A DNA stretch of 64,000 nt from Rhodanobacter denitrificans (GTDB lineage Bacteria; Pseudomonadota; Gammaproteobacteria; Xanthomonadales; Rhodanobacteraceae). The stretch covers positions 62,001-126,000 of the forward strand of contig QFPO01000002.1 of the NCBI GenBank assembly GCA_003241385.1. The letters run 5' to 3'. The position numbers were made by a program, and so were the translations under genes. Within the stretch, counting starts at the first letter, position 1, and every line of letters starts with the position of its first letter. The notes under the pieces are model-generated. The model was not told where the DNA came from and did no database searches. It saw only the letters and a list, made by a program, of their open reading frames with translations. Below are positions 44,460 through 55,625 of this stretch, in pieces.

Positions 44460-45215
44460 TCAGCGGCCCGGCTTACCGATGCTGCGCTGCCTCAGCACCT
44501 CGAACAGGGCCACGCCGGTCGCGACCGAGACATTGAGGCTCTCGACCTGGCCGCGCATCGGGATGTGCGCGAGGAAATCGCAGGCCTCGCGCGTCAGACG
44601 GCGCATGCCCTCGCCTTCGCTGCCCATGACCAGGGCCACCGGACCGTCGAAGTCGACCGCGTAGAGCGGCGTGGTGCCCTCGCCGGCCAGGCCGGTCAGC
44701 CAGACGCCGCCATCCTTGAGCGCCTTGAGCGCGCGCGCCAGATTGGTCGCCGCGACGAACGGCACCCGGTCGGCGGCGCCGGCCGATGCACGGCGCACGG
44801 TCGGCGTGATGCCGACGGCCTTGTCCTTGGGCACGATCACCGCGCTGACGCCGGCGGCCTCGGCACTGCGCAGGCAGGCGCCGAGATTGTGCGGATCGGT
44901 CACGCCGTCGAGCACCAGGAACAAGGCGTCGCGGCCGGCCTGCTCGATCAGCTGCGGCAGTTCGGCTTCCGAACGGGGCGGCGGCACGGTGTAGCGCGCC
45001 GCGATGCCCTGATGACGCGTGCCGCCGGTCATCTTGTCCAGCGCCGCTCGGTCGCGCGCGTGCGGGCGCACGCCGAGCTCGCGTGCGCGCTCGGACAGCT
45101 CGCGGATGCGCGGATTCTGCGAGCCGGTCTCGATGTACAGCTCGACGATGTTGCCGGCGTCGTAGTTCAGCGCGGCCTCGACGGAATGGATGCCGCTCAG
45201 CAGTTCGGTGCTCAT
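44460..45215 (-). CDS. rlmB: 23S rRNA (guanosine-2'-O)-methyltransferase RlmB
   Basis: This 251-residue SpoU-class trefoil-knot methyltransferase starts at ATG 45215 (MSTELLSGIH). The N-terminal RNA-binding domain is at about 5-75. Motif 1 is LDGVTDPHNLGACLRSAEA, motif 2 LVMGSEGEGMRRL and motif 3 IPMRGQVESLNVSVATGVAL. It methylates G2251 of 23S rRNA in E. coli. It lies downstream of rnr in the same direction, the usual rnr-rlmB neighbourhood, though here a DUF1579 gene intervenes. Confidence 0.95.
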   Translation of the reverse strand: MSTELLSGIHSVEAALNYDAGNIVELYIETGSQNPRIRELSERARELGVRPHARDRAALDKMTGGTRHQGIAARYTVPPPRSEAELPQLIEQAGRDALFLVLDGVTDPHNLGACLRSAEAAGVSAVIVPKDKAVGITPTVRRASAGAADRVPFVAATNLARALKALKDGGVWLTGLAGEGTTPLYAVDFDGPVALVMGSEGEGMRRLTREACDFLAHIPMRGQVESLNVSVATGVALFEVLRQRSIGKPGR

Positions 45216-45451
45216 CGTGGGCCTGTATCGGGACGCGAGCCGGCCACAGCCGGCCGGAACGCGCGCATTGTGACCGCTGACGCGCCGCCATGCGAGCGGC
45301 ACGGCCAATGGCAGACCGTCGCGGTACGACCTCGAGCGCGTCCCGGGTGGAGTTCGGCAACGCGCCGGCGAACGCGTGCTGCCGGTCGCTCGGCGCGGCG
45401 GCGCCGCGACCATGCGCGGCCCGAAGCACGCATGACCGGTCTCGGGGCGGG

Positions 45452-45949
45452 TTACTCGCGGCGGTAGACGATCTCGGTCGCCTTGACCTCCTCGCCCTCG
45501 GGCGAGATGTTCCAGGCGGTCAGGATCAGCGTGTCGTCGTCGGGCTGCTCGATCGTGCTGCGCCAGCCCCAGCTCGGCGAGCCGTCGTGGCCGCCGTAGC
45601 GGGCCAGCACGTCGACGCGGCCGCCGGCGCCGGCACCGGTCGACCACAGGATCGAGCTGCCGGTGTGGAAGCTGTCGATCCAGGCGATCTCGTGACGGCC
45701 GGCGTCCAGATGCCGGCCGATCAGTGCGAGGCCTTCGATCGGCTGGTCGCCGAACGCGCTCTGGTACTCGTGAATCACGAAGCGGCCGCCGAGCGCGGCG
45801 CGGATCGTGCCGCGGATCGGCGACTCGTCGACCAGTTCGTCACGCTCGAACCACACGCGCGAGGTGCCATGCCAGCTGCCGACCATGCGCGCCAGCGCAT
45901 GATGCAGGCCGCCGGGCGCCTGCGAGGCCTTCAATGCGTCATTGCCCAT
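45452..45949 (-). CDS. DUF1579-family protein
   Basis: The product is 165 residues, read from ATG 45949. Its sequence is typical of the DUF1579/lipocalin-like group: LARMVGSWHGTSRVWFERD near the start, ALGGRFVIHEYQSAFGDQP, IEGLALIGRHLDAGRHEIAW, and WRSTIEQPDDDTLILTAWNI. There is no signal peptide. The biochemical role is unknown. It lies 43 bp downstream of rnr, probably on the same transcript. Confidence 0.8.
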   Translation of the reverse strand: MGNDALKASQAPGGLHHALARMVGSWHGTSRVWFERDELVDESPIRGTIRAALGGRFVIHEYQSAFGDQPIEGLALIGRHLDAGRHEIAWIDSFHTGSSILWSTGAGAGGRVDVLARYGGHDGSPSWGWRSTIEQPDDDTLILTAWNISPEGEEVKATEIVYRRE

Positions 45950-45992
45950 GTCCTGCTCTCCGCGCGTGCTCGTCGGTTGCGTGCCGGATCCG

Positions 45993-48413
45993 TCAGCCCC
46001 TGCCCTTGCGCGACTTGCGGCGCGGCTCGGCCGGCGGCGTGGCCGGTACCGGCTGCTCCTGCGGCGGCACCAGGCGGAAATCGATCTTGCGATCCTCCAG
46101 GCTCGCGCGCAACACCTGCACGCGCACCGCATCGCCGAGGCGGAATGCCAGCCCTCGCCGTTCGCCGGTCAGCAGATGGCGGATCGGATCGAAATGGTAG
46201 TAGTCGTTCGGCAGCTGGGTGATGTGGACCAGGCCGTTGATCTTGGAGTCGACCAGCTCGACGAACAGGCCGAACGAGGTCACGCCGGAGACGACGCCGT
46301 CGAACTCGCTGCCGACGTGCTTCTCCATCCACGCGCAGCGGTAGCGCTCGTCGACGTCGCGCTCGGCTTCGGACGCACGGCGCTCGTTGTGCGAGCAATG
46401 CGTGGCCATGACCGCCATGTCGCCGCCGCTGTAGCGGTAGTCGCCGGGCTTGCCGCCGCCGAGCGCGTGGCGGATCGCGCGGTGCACGAGCAGGTCCGGA
46501 TAACGCCGGATCGGCGAGGTGAAATGCGCATAGGCATCGAGCGCGAGGCCGAAGTGACCGGTGTTCTGCGGCTGGTAGACCGCCATGCTCTGCGAGCGCA
46601 GCACGACCGATTCGATCAGGCCGGCATCGGGTCGCTTGCGGATCGCCAGCAGCAGCTTCGAGAAGTCGGCCGGCTCGACCTCGCCGTAGGCCGGCAGGCG
46701 CAGCCGGAACTCGCGCAGGAACTCGAGCAGGTCGCCGTACTTCGATTCCGGCGGCGGTTCGTGCACGCGATACGGCGCCGGCACGCGCTTCTTCAGCAGG
46801 AAGCGCGCCGCCTCGACGTTGGCGGCGATCATGCACTCCTCGATCAGCATGTGCGCGTCGTTGCGCTCGCGCGCGTCGAGCTGCACGACCTCGCCGGCCG
46901 CGTCGAGCCGGAACTCGACCTCGCGGCTGCCGAAGTCGATCGCGCCGCGGCGGCGCCGCGCGTCGGCGAGCACGCCGTAAAGTCGGTGCAGGTGGTCCAG
47001 ATGTTCGGTCAGCGGTCCGAGCTCGTCGCGCGTGGCGGCGTCGCGCTCGCCGATCGCCTTCCAGACCTGGTCGTAGGTCAGGCGCGCATGCGAGCGCATC
47101 ACGGCCGGATAGAAGCGCGTGCCGGAGACCTCGCCTTCGTGGTCGATGCGCATGTCGCAGACCATGCACAGGCGGTCGACGTTCGGGTTGAGCGAGCAGA
47201 TGCCGTTGGACAGGCTCTCCGGCAGCATCGGCACGACGAAGCCCGGGAAGTAGACCGAGGTCGCGCGCTTGTAGGCCTCATCGTCGAGCGCGGTGCCGGG
47301 CCGCACGTAATGCGAGACGTCGGCGATCGCGACGATCAGCCGGTAGCCGGTGCGCGTCGGGCGCGCGAAGACCGCGTCGTCGAAGTCCTTGGCGTCGGCG
47401 CCGTCGATCGTCACCAGCGGCCAGCTGCGCAGGTCGACGCGATCGGCGATCTCGTCGCTGCCGACGGTCGGCTCGACCCGTGCCGCCTCGTCGAGTGCGG
47501 CCTGCGGCCACTCGTGCGGCAGGTCATGGCTGGCGATCGCCATCTCGACGATCAGCGACGGTTCGAGCCGCTCGCCGAGCACCGCGACGATGCGGCCGAT
47601 CGGGCCGCGGTACGCGGTCGGCGGTTCGGTGATCTCGGCGATCACGATCTGGCCGGCGCGTGCGCCGGAGCGCTCGGCCGGCGGAATCAGGATGTCCTGA
47701 TGGATGCGGCGATCGTCGGGCGAGACCAGCATCAGGCCGTTTTCCTCGACCAGACGGCCGACCAGGCGCGACGGACGGCGCTCGAGCACCTCGACGATCG
47801 CACCCTGGCGGCGGCCGCGCCGGTCGACGCCGATCACGCTGCCGAGCACGCGGTCGCCGTGCAGCACCTGGCGCATCTGCGCCGGCGACAGGTACAGATC
47901 CTCACCGCCGGCATCGGCACGCAGGAAGCCGTAGCCTTCGGCGTTGGCGATCACGACGCCCTGGATCAGGTCCAGCTTCTGGGCGACGCCGTAGCCGCCG
48001 CGGCGGTTCTGCAGCAGCTGGCCGTCGCGGACCATCGCCGCGAGCCGCTTGGACAGCGCATCCAGATCGGGCGCCTCGTGCAGTTGCAGCGCCTCTGCGA
48101 TGCGCTCCACGCGCAGCAGTTCGCCGCGGTCGGCCAGCAGCTGCAGGATCGCCTCGCGGCTCGGGATCGGCCGCGCGTAGCGGCTCGCCTCACGGTCGGC
48201 CTGCGGATCGACGACGGCGCCCGGATGCGCGGCGCGCGCAGGACGTGGAGCGGAGGAAGGTGCGGAGGGCGGACGGGCCGATCGCGGCGGCGGCTCGGGC
48301 ATCCAGGGCGGACGGGGCGTGCGGGGGGCGTTCTTCTTGTTGGCCGGGCGCGCGTCACTACGCTCGGAGCCGCCGTTGCGTTTCTTGCGCGCGGCGGGGG
48401 TTTTCTTGGGCAA
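45993..48413 (-). CDS. rnr: Ribonuclease R
   Basis: This 806-residue 3'-5' exoribonuclease degrades structured RNA. I start it at TTG 48413, six bases after AAGGAG; the ATG at 48497 lacks a site. A basic, Pro-rich tail (about 1-85) is followed by a helix-turn-helix (about 90-150) and cold-shock domains. The RNB catalytic domain has DGADAKDFDDAVFA (metal Asp cluster), FTSPIRRYPDLLVHRAIRHA and the S1 domain FDGVVSGVTSFGLFVELVDS. The last 25 residues are Lys/Arg-rich. The E. coli protein has 813 residues. Confidence 0.95.
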   Translation of the reverse strand: MPKKTPAARKKRNGGSERSDARPANKKNAPRTPRPPWMPEPPPRSARPPSAPSSAPRPARAAHPGAVVDPQADREASRYARPIPSREAILQLLADRGELLRVERIAEALQLHEAPDLDALSKRLAAMVRDGQLLQNRRGGYGVAQKLDLIQGVVIANAEGYGFLRADAGGEDLYLSPAQMRQVLHGDRVLGSVIGVDRRGRRQGAIVEVLERRPSRLVGRLVEENGLMLVSPDDRRIHQDILIPPAERSGARAGQIVIAEITEPPTAYRGPIGRIVAVLGERLEPSLIVEMAIASHDLPHEWPQAALDEAARVEPTVGSDEIADRVDLRSWPLVTIDGADAKDFDDAVFARPTRTGYRLIVAIADVSHYVRPGTALDDEAYKRATSVYFPGFVVPMLPESLSNGICSLNPNVDRLCMVCDMRIDHEGEVSGTRFYPAVMRSHARLTYDQVWKAIGERDAATRDELGPLTEHLDHLHRLYGVLADARRRRGAIDFGSREVEFRLDAAGEVVQLDARERNDAHMLIEECMIAANVEAARFLLKKRVPAPYRVHEPPPESKYGDLLEFLREFRLRLPAYGEVEPADFSKLLLAIRKRPDAGLIESVVLRSQSMAVYQPQNTGHFGLALDAYAHFTSPIRRYPDLLVHRAIRHALGGGKPGDYRYSGGDMAVMATHCSHNERRASEAERDVDERYRCAWMEKHVGSEFDGVVSGVTSFGLFVELVDSKINGLVHITQLPNDYYHFDPIRHLLTGERRGLAFRLGDAVRVQVLRASLEDRKIDFRLVPPQEQPVPATPPAEPRRKSRKGRG

Positions 48414-48669
48414 TGGACTCTCCTTGAGTGCTCGGGCCAGCCTGAGCCAAGCCCGGATGGATTGCAACCGCGACGTGCGGCGCGCGGTGACCGGCACACG
48501 CTAGCAGCGCGTGGCTGACTGCGGACTCACTCCGCGGCTGCCGATCGCGCCGGCAGCCAATGCGCGAAGCTGTCGATTCGGTTCGAGGCGATTGAACGCA
48601 ATCTTCACACGATCCGTGGTCAGGCCGCCAAAATCGGAGCCACCCTAGCGAACCGAAGGACACCCGCCG

Positions 48670-49602
48670 ATGACGACGCGACGCCAGTTCATGACGCTTT
48701 CCGCCGCAGCCGCGGCCGCCGGTCTGCTGCCGGCCGGCCTGCTGTCGAGCGTGGCCGCCCGCGCCCAGACCGCCGCCGCGATGCAGACGCGCAAGATCCC
48801 GTCGAGCGGCGAGGCGATCCCGGTCATCGGCATGGGCACCTCGGGCAGCTTCCAGGTCGGCGAGACCGCGGCCGAGCGCGACCCGCTGCGCGAGGTGCTG
48901 CGGCGCTTCTTCGCCGGCGGCGGCAGCGTGATCGACACCGCGCCGAGCTACGGTACCGCCGAAGCCGTGATGGGCGACCTGCTCGCCGAGCAGAACCTGA
49001 CCGGCAAGGCCTGGCTCGCGACCAAGCTGTCCGGCGTCAAGGGCCGCGAGGCGGGCCTGGCGCAGTTCGCCGGTTCGCTGACGCGGCTCAAGACCGATCA
49101 GGTCGCCCTGCTCGCCGTGCACAACCTCGGCGACTGGAAGGAACAGTTCGAGGTGATCCGCCAGCTCAAGGCCGAGGGCAAGGTGCGCTACAGCGGCCTG
49201 ACCCATTATCTCGAAAGCGGCCACGACGCCCTGGTCGAGGTCGTCAAGGCGACGCGGCCGGACTTCCTGCAGATCAACTACTCGGTCAGCACGCGTGGCG
49301 CCGAGAAGCGCGTGCTGCCGGTCGCGCAGGAACTCGGCGTCGCGGTGATGATCAATCGCGCGTTCGACGACGGCCAGCTGTTCGCGCGCGTCAAGGACAA
49401 GCCACTGCCGGCCTGGGCCGGCGAAGCCGGCATCGGGTCCTGGGCGCAGGCGTTCCTGAAGTTCGCGCTGAGCCATCCGGCGGTCACCGTGGTGATCCCG
49501 GCGACCGGCAAGCCGGACCGGCAGAGCGACAACCTCAGGGCCGGCAGCGGTCCGACGCTGACGCAGGCGCAGCGCGAGGACCTGATCAAGCTGATCGGCT
49601 GA
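48670..49602 (+). CDS. Tat-exported aldo/keto reductase
   Basis: The product is 310 residues with a twin-arginine signal (TTRRQFMTLSAAAAAAGLLP, cleavage near ARA at 32). The AKR fold has the tetrad Asp (VIDTAPSYG), Tyr (SYG), Lys (LATKLSG) and His (LAVHNLGDW). Export by Tat suggests a cofactor is loaded in the cytoplasm. Periplasmic AKRs are less common than cytoplasmic ones, and the NADPH source there is unclear. It diverges from rnr across 256 bp. The substrate is unknown. Confidence 0.88.
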   Translation: MTTRRQFMTLSAAAAAAGLLPAGLLSSVAARAQTAAAMQTRKIPSSGEAIPVIGMGTSGSFQVGETAAERDPLREVLRRFFAGGGSVIDTAPSYGTAEAVMGDLLAEQNLTGKAWLATKLSGVKGREAGLAQFAGSLTRLKTDQVALLAVHNLGDWKEQFEVIRQLKAEGKVRYSGLTHYLESGHDALVEVVKATRPDFLQINYSVSTRGAEKRVLPVAQELGVAVMINRAFDDGQLFARVKDKPLPAWAGEAGIGSWAQAFLKFALSHPAVTVVIPATGKPDRQSDNLRAGSGPTLTQAQREDLIKLIG

Positions 49603-49825
49603 GCGGCTGACGCGTCATCCGGACGCGATCGCGGCGCTACCGCGCTCCGGTGCATCCGGTGCGCGGTTCGCGCCGGCCGCACCGCAGCCGGTCCTTTACG
49701 GACTTGTCCGCAGCGCATGGGTTCGTTACATGCTGACGCGGCTGGCGGCCGTCCGGCCGCCGTGTGTTGCCGTGCTTCGCGCCGCTTGAATCCGCCGTTC
49801 CTCCCGTCGTCCGAACAGGCCCGCC

Positions 49826-51145
49826 ATGACCTCGACCGCCTCACCGTTCGCCGCCCGCCTGGCCAGGCTGTTCGACGTCCGGCCCGAGGAGATGCGCGGC
49901 GTGCTCGCTGGGCTGCTGCTGTTCTTCCTGCTGTTCGCGAGCTACTTCATGCTGCGCCCGGTTCGCGAGACGATGGGCATCGCCGGCGGCGTCGAGAACC
50001 TGCAATGGCTGTTCACGGCGACCTTCGTCAGCTCGCTGCTGGTGCTGCCGCTGTTCGGCTGGCTCGCCGCGCGCGTGCCGCGCCGGCAGATCCTGCCGTG
50101 GACGTACGGCTTCTTCACGCTGAACCTGGTCGCGTTCGCGATCGGCTTCCTGCTCGATCCGGACAACGTCTGGGCCGCGCGCGTGTTCTACGTCTGGCTG
50201 TCGGTGTTCAACCTGCTGTCGATCTCGCTGGCCTGGAGCGTGCTGGCCGACCTGTTCGCGAGCGCGCAGGCGCGCCGGCTGTTCGCGATGATGGCCGGCG
50301 GCGCGAGCTTGGGCGGGCTGACCGGTCCGGTCCTGAGCACGCTGCTGGTCGGCACGATCGGCCATGCCGGCCTGCTGATGCTGTCTTCGGCGCTGCTGGC
50401 CGGCGCGATCGGCGCGGCGGCTCAACTGCAGCGCTGGCGCGATGCGCACCCGCTGAAGGACGAGGAGACCGTGGCGCGGCGCCGGCCGCTCGGCGGCAGC
50501 CCGTTCGCCGGGGCGACCGCGGTGCTGAAATCGCCGTTCCTGATCGGCATCGCGGTGTTCGTGCTGTTGCTGGCCAGCGTCAACACGTTCCTGTATTTCG
50601 AGCAGGCGCACCTGGTCGAGGCGGCCTTCCCCGACCGCGCCGACCAGACGCGCGTGTTCGGCACGCTCGACATCGTCGTCCAGGCGCTGGCGATCCTGAC
50701 CCAGGTGTTCTTCACCGGCCGTATCGCGCAGCGCCTCGGCGTCGGCATCCTGCTGGTCGCGGTGCCGCTGGTCGTCGCGGTCGGCTTCCTGTGGATGGCC
50801 GTGGCACCGGTGTTCGCGGTGTTCGCGGTCGTCATGGTGGTCCGCCGCGCCGGCGAGTATGCCCTGGTACGTCCGGGCCGCGAGATGCTGTTCACCGCGG
50901 TCTCGCCGGAGGCCAAGTACAAGGCCAAGAACTTCATCGACACCGTCGTCTATCGCGGCGCCGATGCGCTGAGCGCCTGGGTCAAGGCGCTGATCGACAT
51001 GATCGCGAGCCATCCGGCGCTGGCCGCGCTGATCGGCGCGGCGATCTCGCTGGTCTGGGGTCTGACCGGCGGCCTGCTGGCGCTGCAGCAGCGGCGGCTG
51101 GAGGCCGCGCAGGCGCGCCAGCCCGACAGGCCGCCCGGCGACTGA
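49826..51145 (+). CDS. MFS transporter related to ATP/ADP (NTP/NDP) exchangers
   Basis: This 439-residue protein has about 12 helices. The early part FASYFMLRPVRETMGIAGGV and the late part RRAGEYALVRPGREMLFTAV, with KYKAKNFIDTVVYRGAD, are the conserved pieces of the ATP/ADP-carrier-like clade. Free-living Xanthomonadales carry such genes, where nucleotide exchange has not been proven. It ends 14 bp from the convergent dapB. The hairpin GGCGGCC/GGCCGCC at 49744-49761 precedes it. Confidence 0.8.
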   Translation: MTSTASPFAARLARLFDVRPEEMRGVLAGLLLFFLLFASYFMLRPVRETMGIAGGVENLQWLFTATFVSSLLVLPLFGWLAARVPRRQILPWTYGFFTLNLVAFAIGFLLDPDNVWAARVFYVWLSVFNLLSISLAWSVLADLFASAQARRLFAMMAGGASLGGLTGPVLSTLLVGTIGHAGLLMLSSALLAGAIGAAAQLQRWRDAHPLKDEETVARRRPLGGSPFAGATAVLKSPFLIGIAVFVLLLASVNTFLYFEQAHLVEAAFPDRADQTRVFGTLDIVVQALAILTQVFFTGRIAQRLGVGILLVAVPLVVAVGFLWMAVAPVFAVFAVVMVVRRAGEYALVRPGREMLFTAVSPEAKYKAKNFIDTVVYRGADALSAWVKALIDMIASHPALAALIGAAISLVWGLTGGLLALQQRRLEAAQARQPDRPPGD

Positions 51146-51158
51146 GGCCAAGCGACCG

Positions 51159-51965
51159 TCAGCGCGCGAACAGGTCCTGCAGCGCGTAGCGGCCCGGCGC
51201 GCGCCCGGCCAGCCACAGCGCGGCACGAACCGCGCCGCGCGCGAAGATGTCGCGGTCGGTGGCGCGGTGGCCGAGCTCGACGCGTTCGCCGGTGCCGAGC
51301 AGCACGACGGCGTGCTCGCCGACGATGTCGCCGCCGCGCACGACCGCGAAGCCGATCTCGCCGTCGCGCCGCTCGCCGCTGCGCGAGACCGCGCCGGCGA
51401 CCGACTCGAACGCGACGCCGCGCCCCTCGGCCGCGGCACGGCCGAGCGCCAGCGCGGTACCGGACGGCGCATCGCGCTTGTGGCGGTGATGCGCCTCGAC
51501 GATCTCGCAGTCCCAGTCGGCGAGCGCCGCGGCGGCCTCGCGCACGAGGCGCGTCAGCACGGCGATGCCGAGGCTGAAATTGGCGCTCCACAGCACCGGA
51601 ATCCGCGCGGCGGCCGCGTCGAGCGCGGCCAGCTGAGACGGCGACAGACCGGTCGAACCGCTGACGAAGGCGCAGCCGTGCTTCATGGCCAGATCGAGCG
51701 CGGCGTCGAAACCGTCCGGTCCGGCGAACTCGATCAAGGCGGCCGGTGCCACGGCGAGACGATCGGCATAGCGCTCGGCATCGCCGTCGCGCGCGGACGC
51801 CTCGACGCCCGGCACGGCGCGTCCGGCCGACGGCGAACCGCCGCGCACCAGGGCGGCCGCGAGCCGCGCGCGCGGCTCGGCACGGATCACGCGCACGAGC
51901 GCCTGGCCCATGCGCCCGGTGGCGCCGAACACGGCGACGGCAGTCGAAATAGCGGTATCGGTCAT
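51159..51965 (-). CDS. dapB: 4-Hydroxy-tetrahydrodipicolinate reductase
   Basis: The enzyme has 268 residues and starts at ATG 51965. It reduces HTPA to tetrahydrodipicolinate for lysine and diaminopimelate. NAD(P)-binding GATGRMG is at 14-20. The catalytic region IVEAHHRHKRDAPSGTAL carries H159 and K163. GSTGLSPSQL is the usual middle motif. It lies downstream of dnaJ, with 286 bp between, on the same strand. Confidence 0.96.
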   Translation of the reverse strand: MTDTAISTAVAVFGATGRMGQALVRVIRAEPRARLAAALVRGGSPSAGRAVPGVEASARDGDAERYADRLAVAPAALIEFAGPDGFDAALDLAMKHGCAFVSGSTGLSPSQLAALDAAAARIPVLWSANFSLGIAVLTRLVREAAAALADWDCEIVEAHHRHKRDAPSGTALALGRAAAEGRGVAFESVAGAVSRSGERRDGEIGFAVVRGGDIVGEHAVVLLGTGERVELGHRATDRDIFARGAVRAALWLAGRAPGRYALQDLFAR

Positions 51966-52251
51966 GCGCGGATGGTAGAGCCTGCAGCGCGTGTTGGATA
52001 TGCACGCCACCGGTGGTGACGGCCACCGGCGCTGGCGATCGCCGCTGCGACTCGGCGCGCGCAGCGCCGGGCGTGACCGCCTGCATCGTCACCCGTACGC
52101 ATCGCCGCCGATCGCTTTCGCGGCGAATTGCATCGGGCGGATGTCGGAACGACCAGGGAATGCGGCCCGGCCGCGATACGGTCCGGCGAATCGGCTGCGA
52201 GCCGGGCGCAACCCTGCTGCGGGCGACCGCGAACGCCGCCGCCCGCACCGA

Positions 52252-53370
52252 TCAGGACGTCACGCGATCCCAGAACTGCTTGACGTTGTCGAGCCAGGAG
52301 CTGTTGCGCGGCGAATGCGCCGCCGCGTCGGCGCCTTCGAACGTGGCCTCGAACTGCTCGAGCAGTTCGCGCTGCGTGCGGGTCAGGCGCACCGGCGTCT
52401 CGACGACGACGCGGCAGATCAGATCGCCGGTGCGGCCGCTGCGCACGGACTTGACGCCCTTGCCGCGCAGCCGGAACAGCTTGCCGCTCTGCGTCTCGGC
52501 CGGCACCGTGATGCTGGCCTCGCCGCCGAGCGTCGGGATCTTCAGCTCCGCGCCGAGCGCAGCCTGCCCGTAGCGGATCGGCACCTCGCAGTGCAGGTCG
52601 TCGCCTTCGCGCTGGAACACTGCGTGCTCGCGCACGCGCACCTCGACGTAGAGATCGCCCGGCACCGTGCCCGGCGGGCCGGCTTCGCCCTGCCCGGTCA
52701 GGCGGATGCGGTCGCCGTTGTCGACCCCGGCCGGAATGCGCACCGACAGCGTGCGCTCGTCGTGGACGCGGCCCTCGCCGCGGCAGTCGCGGCACGGATT
52801 GGCGATCGTCTTGCCGCTGCCGCCGCAGTGCGGACAGGTCTGCTGCACCGAGAAGATGCCGTTCTGCATGCGCACGCGGCCGTGGCCGCGGCAGGTGTTG
52901 CAGGTTGTCGTCTTGCCGTCGGCCGAGCCGGACCCGGTGCAGGTCTCGCACTCGATCAGCGTCGGCACCTCGATCGACTTCTCGACGCCGAACACGGCCT
53001 CCTCGAGGTCGAGCTCGAGCATGTAGCGCAGATCCGATCCGCGCCGCGGGCCGCCGCGGCCGCCGCCCATGCCGAAGATGTTCGAGAAGATGTCGCCGAA
53101 GATGTCGTCGACGTCGCCGCGGAAACCGCCGCCGCCCATGCCGCCCTCGAACGCGGCGTGGCCGTGCTGGTCGTACAGCGCGCGCTTGTGCGGATCGGAC
53201 AGCACCTCGTAGGCCTCCTTGGCCTCCTTGAAGCGCTCCTGCGCGGCGGGGTCGTCGGGACAGCGGTCCGGATGGCATTTCATCGCCAGCCGGCGGAAGG
53301 CTTTCTTGATCTCCTCTTCCGTGGCCGATCGCTCGGCTCCGAGGATTTCGTAGTAGTCGCGTTTGCTCAT
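52252..53370 (-). CDS. dnaJ: Chaperone DnaJ
   Basis: This 372-residue co-chaperone has a J-domain at 1-70 with HPD at 33-35. A Gly/Phe-rich linker (GGMGGGGFRGDVDDIFGDIF) follows, then four CxxCxGxG zinc repeats (CETCTGSG, CNTCRGHG, CPHCGGSG, CRDCRGEG) and the C-terminal substrate domains. It stimulates DnaK ATPase and delivers clients. A terminator-like hairpin separates it from dnaK, so its level may depend on read-through. Confidence 0.97.
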   Translation of the reverse strand: MSKRDYYEILGAERSATEEEIKKAFRRLAMKCHPDRCPDDPAAQERFKEAKEAYEVLSDPHKRALYDQHGHAAFEGGMGGGGFRGDVDDIFGDIFSNIFGMGGGRGGPRRGSDLRYMLELDLEEAVFGVEKSIEVPTLIECETCTGSGSADGKTTTCNTCRGHGRVRMQNGIFSVQQTCPHCGGSGKTIANPCRDCRGEGRVHDERTLSVRIPAGVDNGDRIRLTGQGEAGPPGTVPGDLYVEVRVREHAVFQREGDDLHCEVPIRYGQAALGAELKIPTLGGEASITVPAETQSGKLFRLRGKGVKSVRSGRTGDLICRVVVETPVRLTRTQRELLEQFEATFEGADAAAHSPRNSSWLDNVKQFWDRVTS

Positions 53371-53407
53371 GATCGGCGCGAGACGTCAGGTCGGGGCGGC
53401 GGACACG

Positions 53408-53435
53408 AAAACGGAGCCGGCGGACCGGCTCCGTT
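53408..53435 (-). terminator. Hairpin between dnaK and dnaJ
   Basis: AACGGAGCCGG/CCGGCTCCGTT forms a perfect 11-bp stem with a CGGA loop (plus-strand reading), and on the minus strand it ends in TTTT. It lies 17 bp past the dnaK stop and 38 bp before the dnaJ start, so it is a likely partial terminator that lowers dnaJ relative to dnaK. Confidence 0.75.
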
Positions 53436-53452
53436 CCTTCTCGTCTTGCGTC

Positions 53453-55372
<1,920 letters not shown>

Positions 55373-55430
55373 GATGGTCTACTCTCTCCCGCGAAATGGA
55401 TTCGGTCGCAACGACCGTGACTGGCGCAGA

Positions 55431-55458
55431 ATCTGGGGGTCTGGCCCCCGCTTTCAAG
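55431..55458 (-). promoter_or_regulatory. Sigma-32-type heat-shock promoter of dnaK
   Basis: On the minus strand CTTGAAA is followed after 12 bases by CCCCCAGAT, close to the RpoH consensus CTTGAAA-N13-17-CCCCATNT. The spacer and the -10 together can form a GGGGG/CCCCC stem in DNA or RNA. It fits dnaK induction by heat separately from the upstream hrcA-grpE unit. Confidence 0.8.
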
Positions 55459-55578
55459 CGGTTTTCGCATCGAATCGATCGCCGGCGCGCATCGCGCGCT
55501 CACGTCGGTCGACGCACTGCCTGCAGCGAATTCCTGAACTCCCCGGTGTATCGGCGCAGCGAAAACCAGCGCCTGGAT

Positions 55579-55611
55579 CGACGGCGGCCGGTCCCTCGCC
55601 GACCGCCGTCG
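55579..55611 (-). terminator. Stem-loop after grpE
   Basis: CGACGGCGG/CCGCCGTCG is a nine-bp stem with a 15-base loop, just past the grpE stop at 55626. A TTTT on the minus strand lies about 13 bases further, so it is a weak terminator candidate. Confidence 0.45.
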
Positions 55612-55625
55612 CGAATCGCCCGGAC

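Noticed and set aside
45942..48518. 858-codon plus-strand frame opposite rnr, and similar long frames opposite dnaK, gyrA and the ferritin/CDGSH gene
   Set aside because: All are shadows of certain genes and carry no recognisable motif.
48414..48669. tRNA gene near rnr, common in some genomes
   Set aside because: No cloverleaf or GTTCGANTC T-arm was found here or elsewhere in the window.
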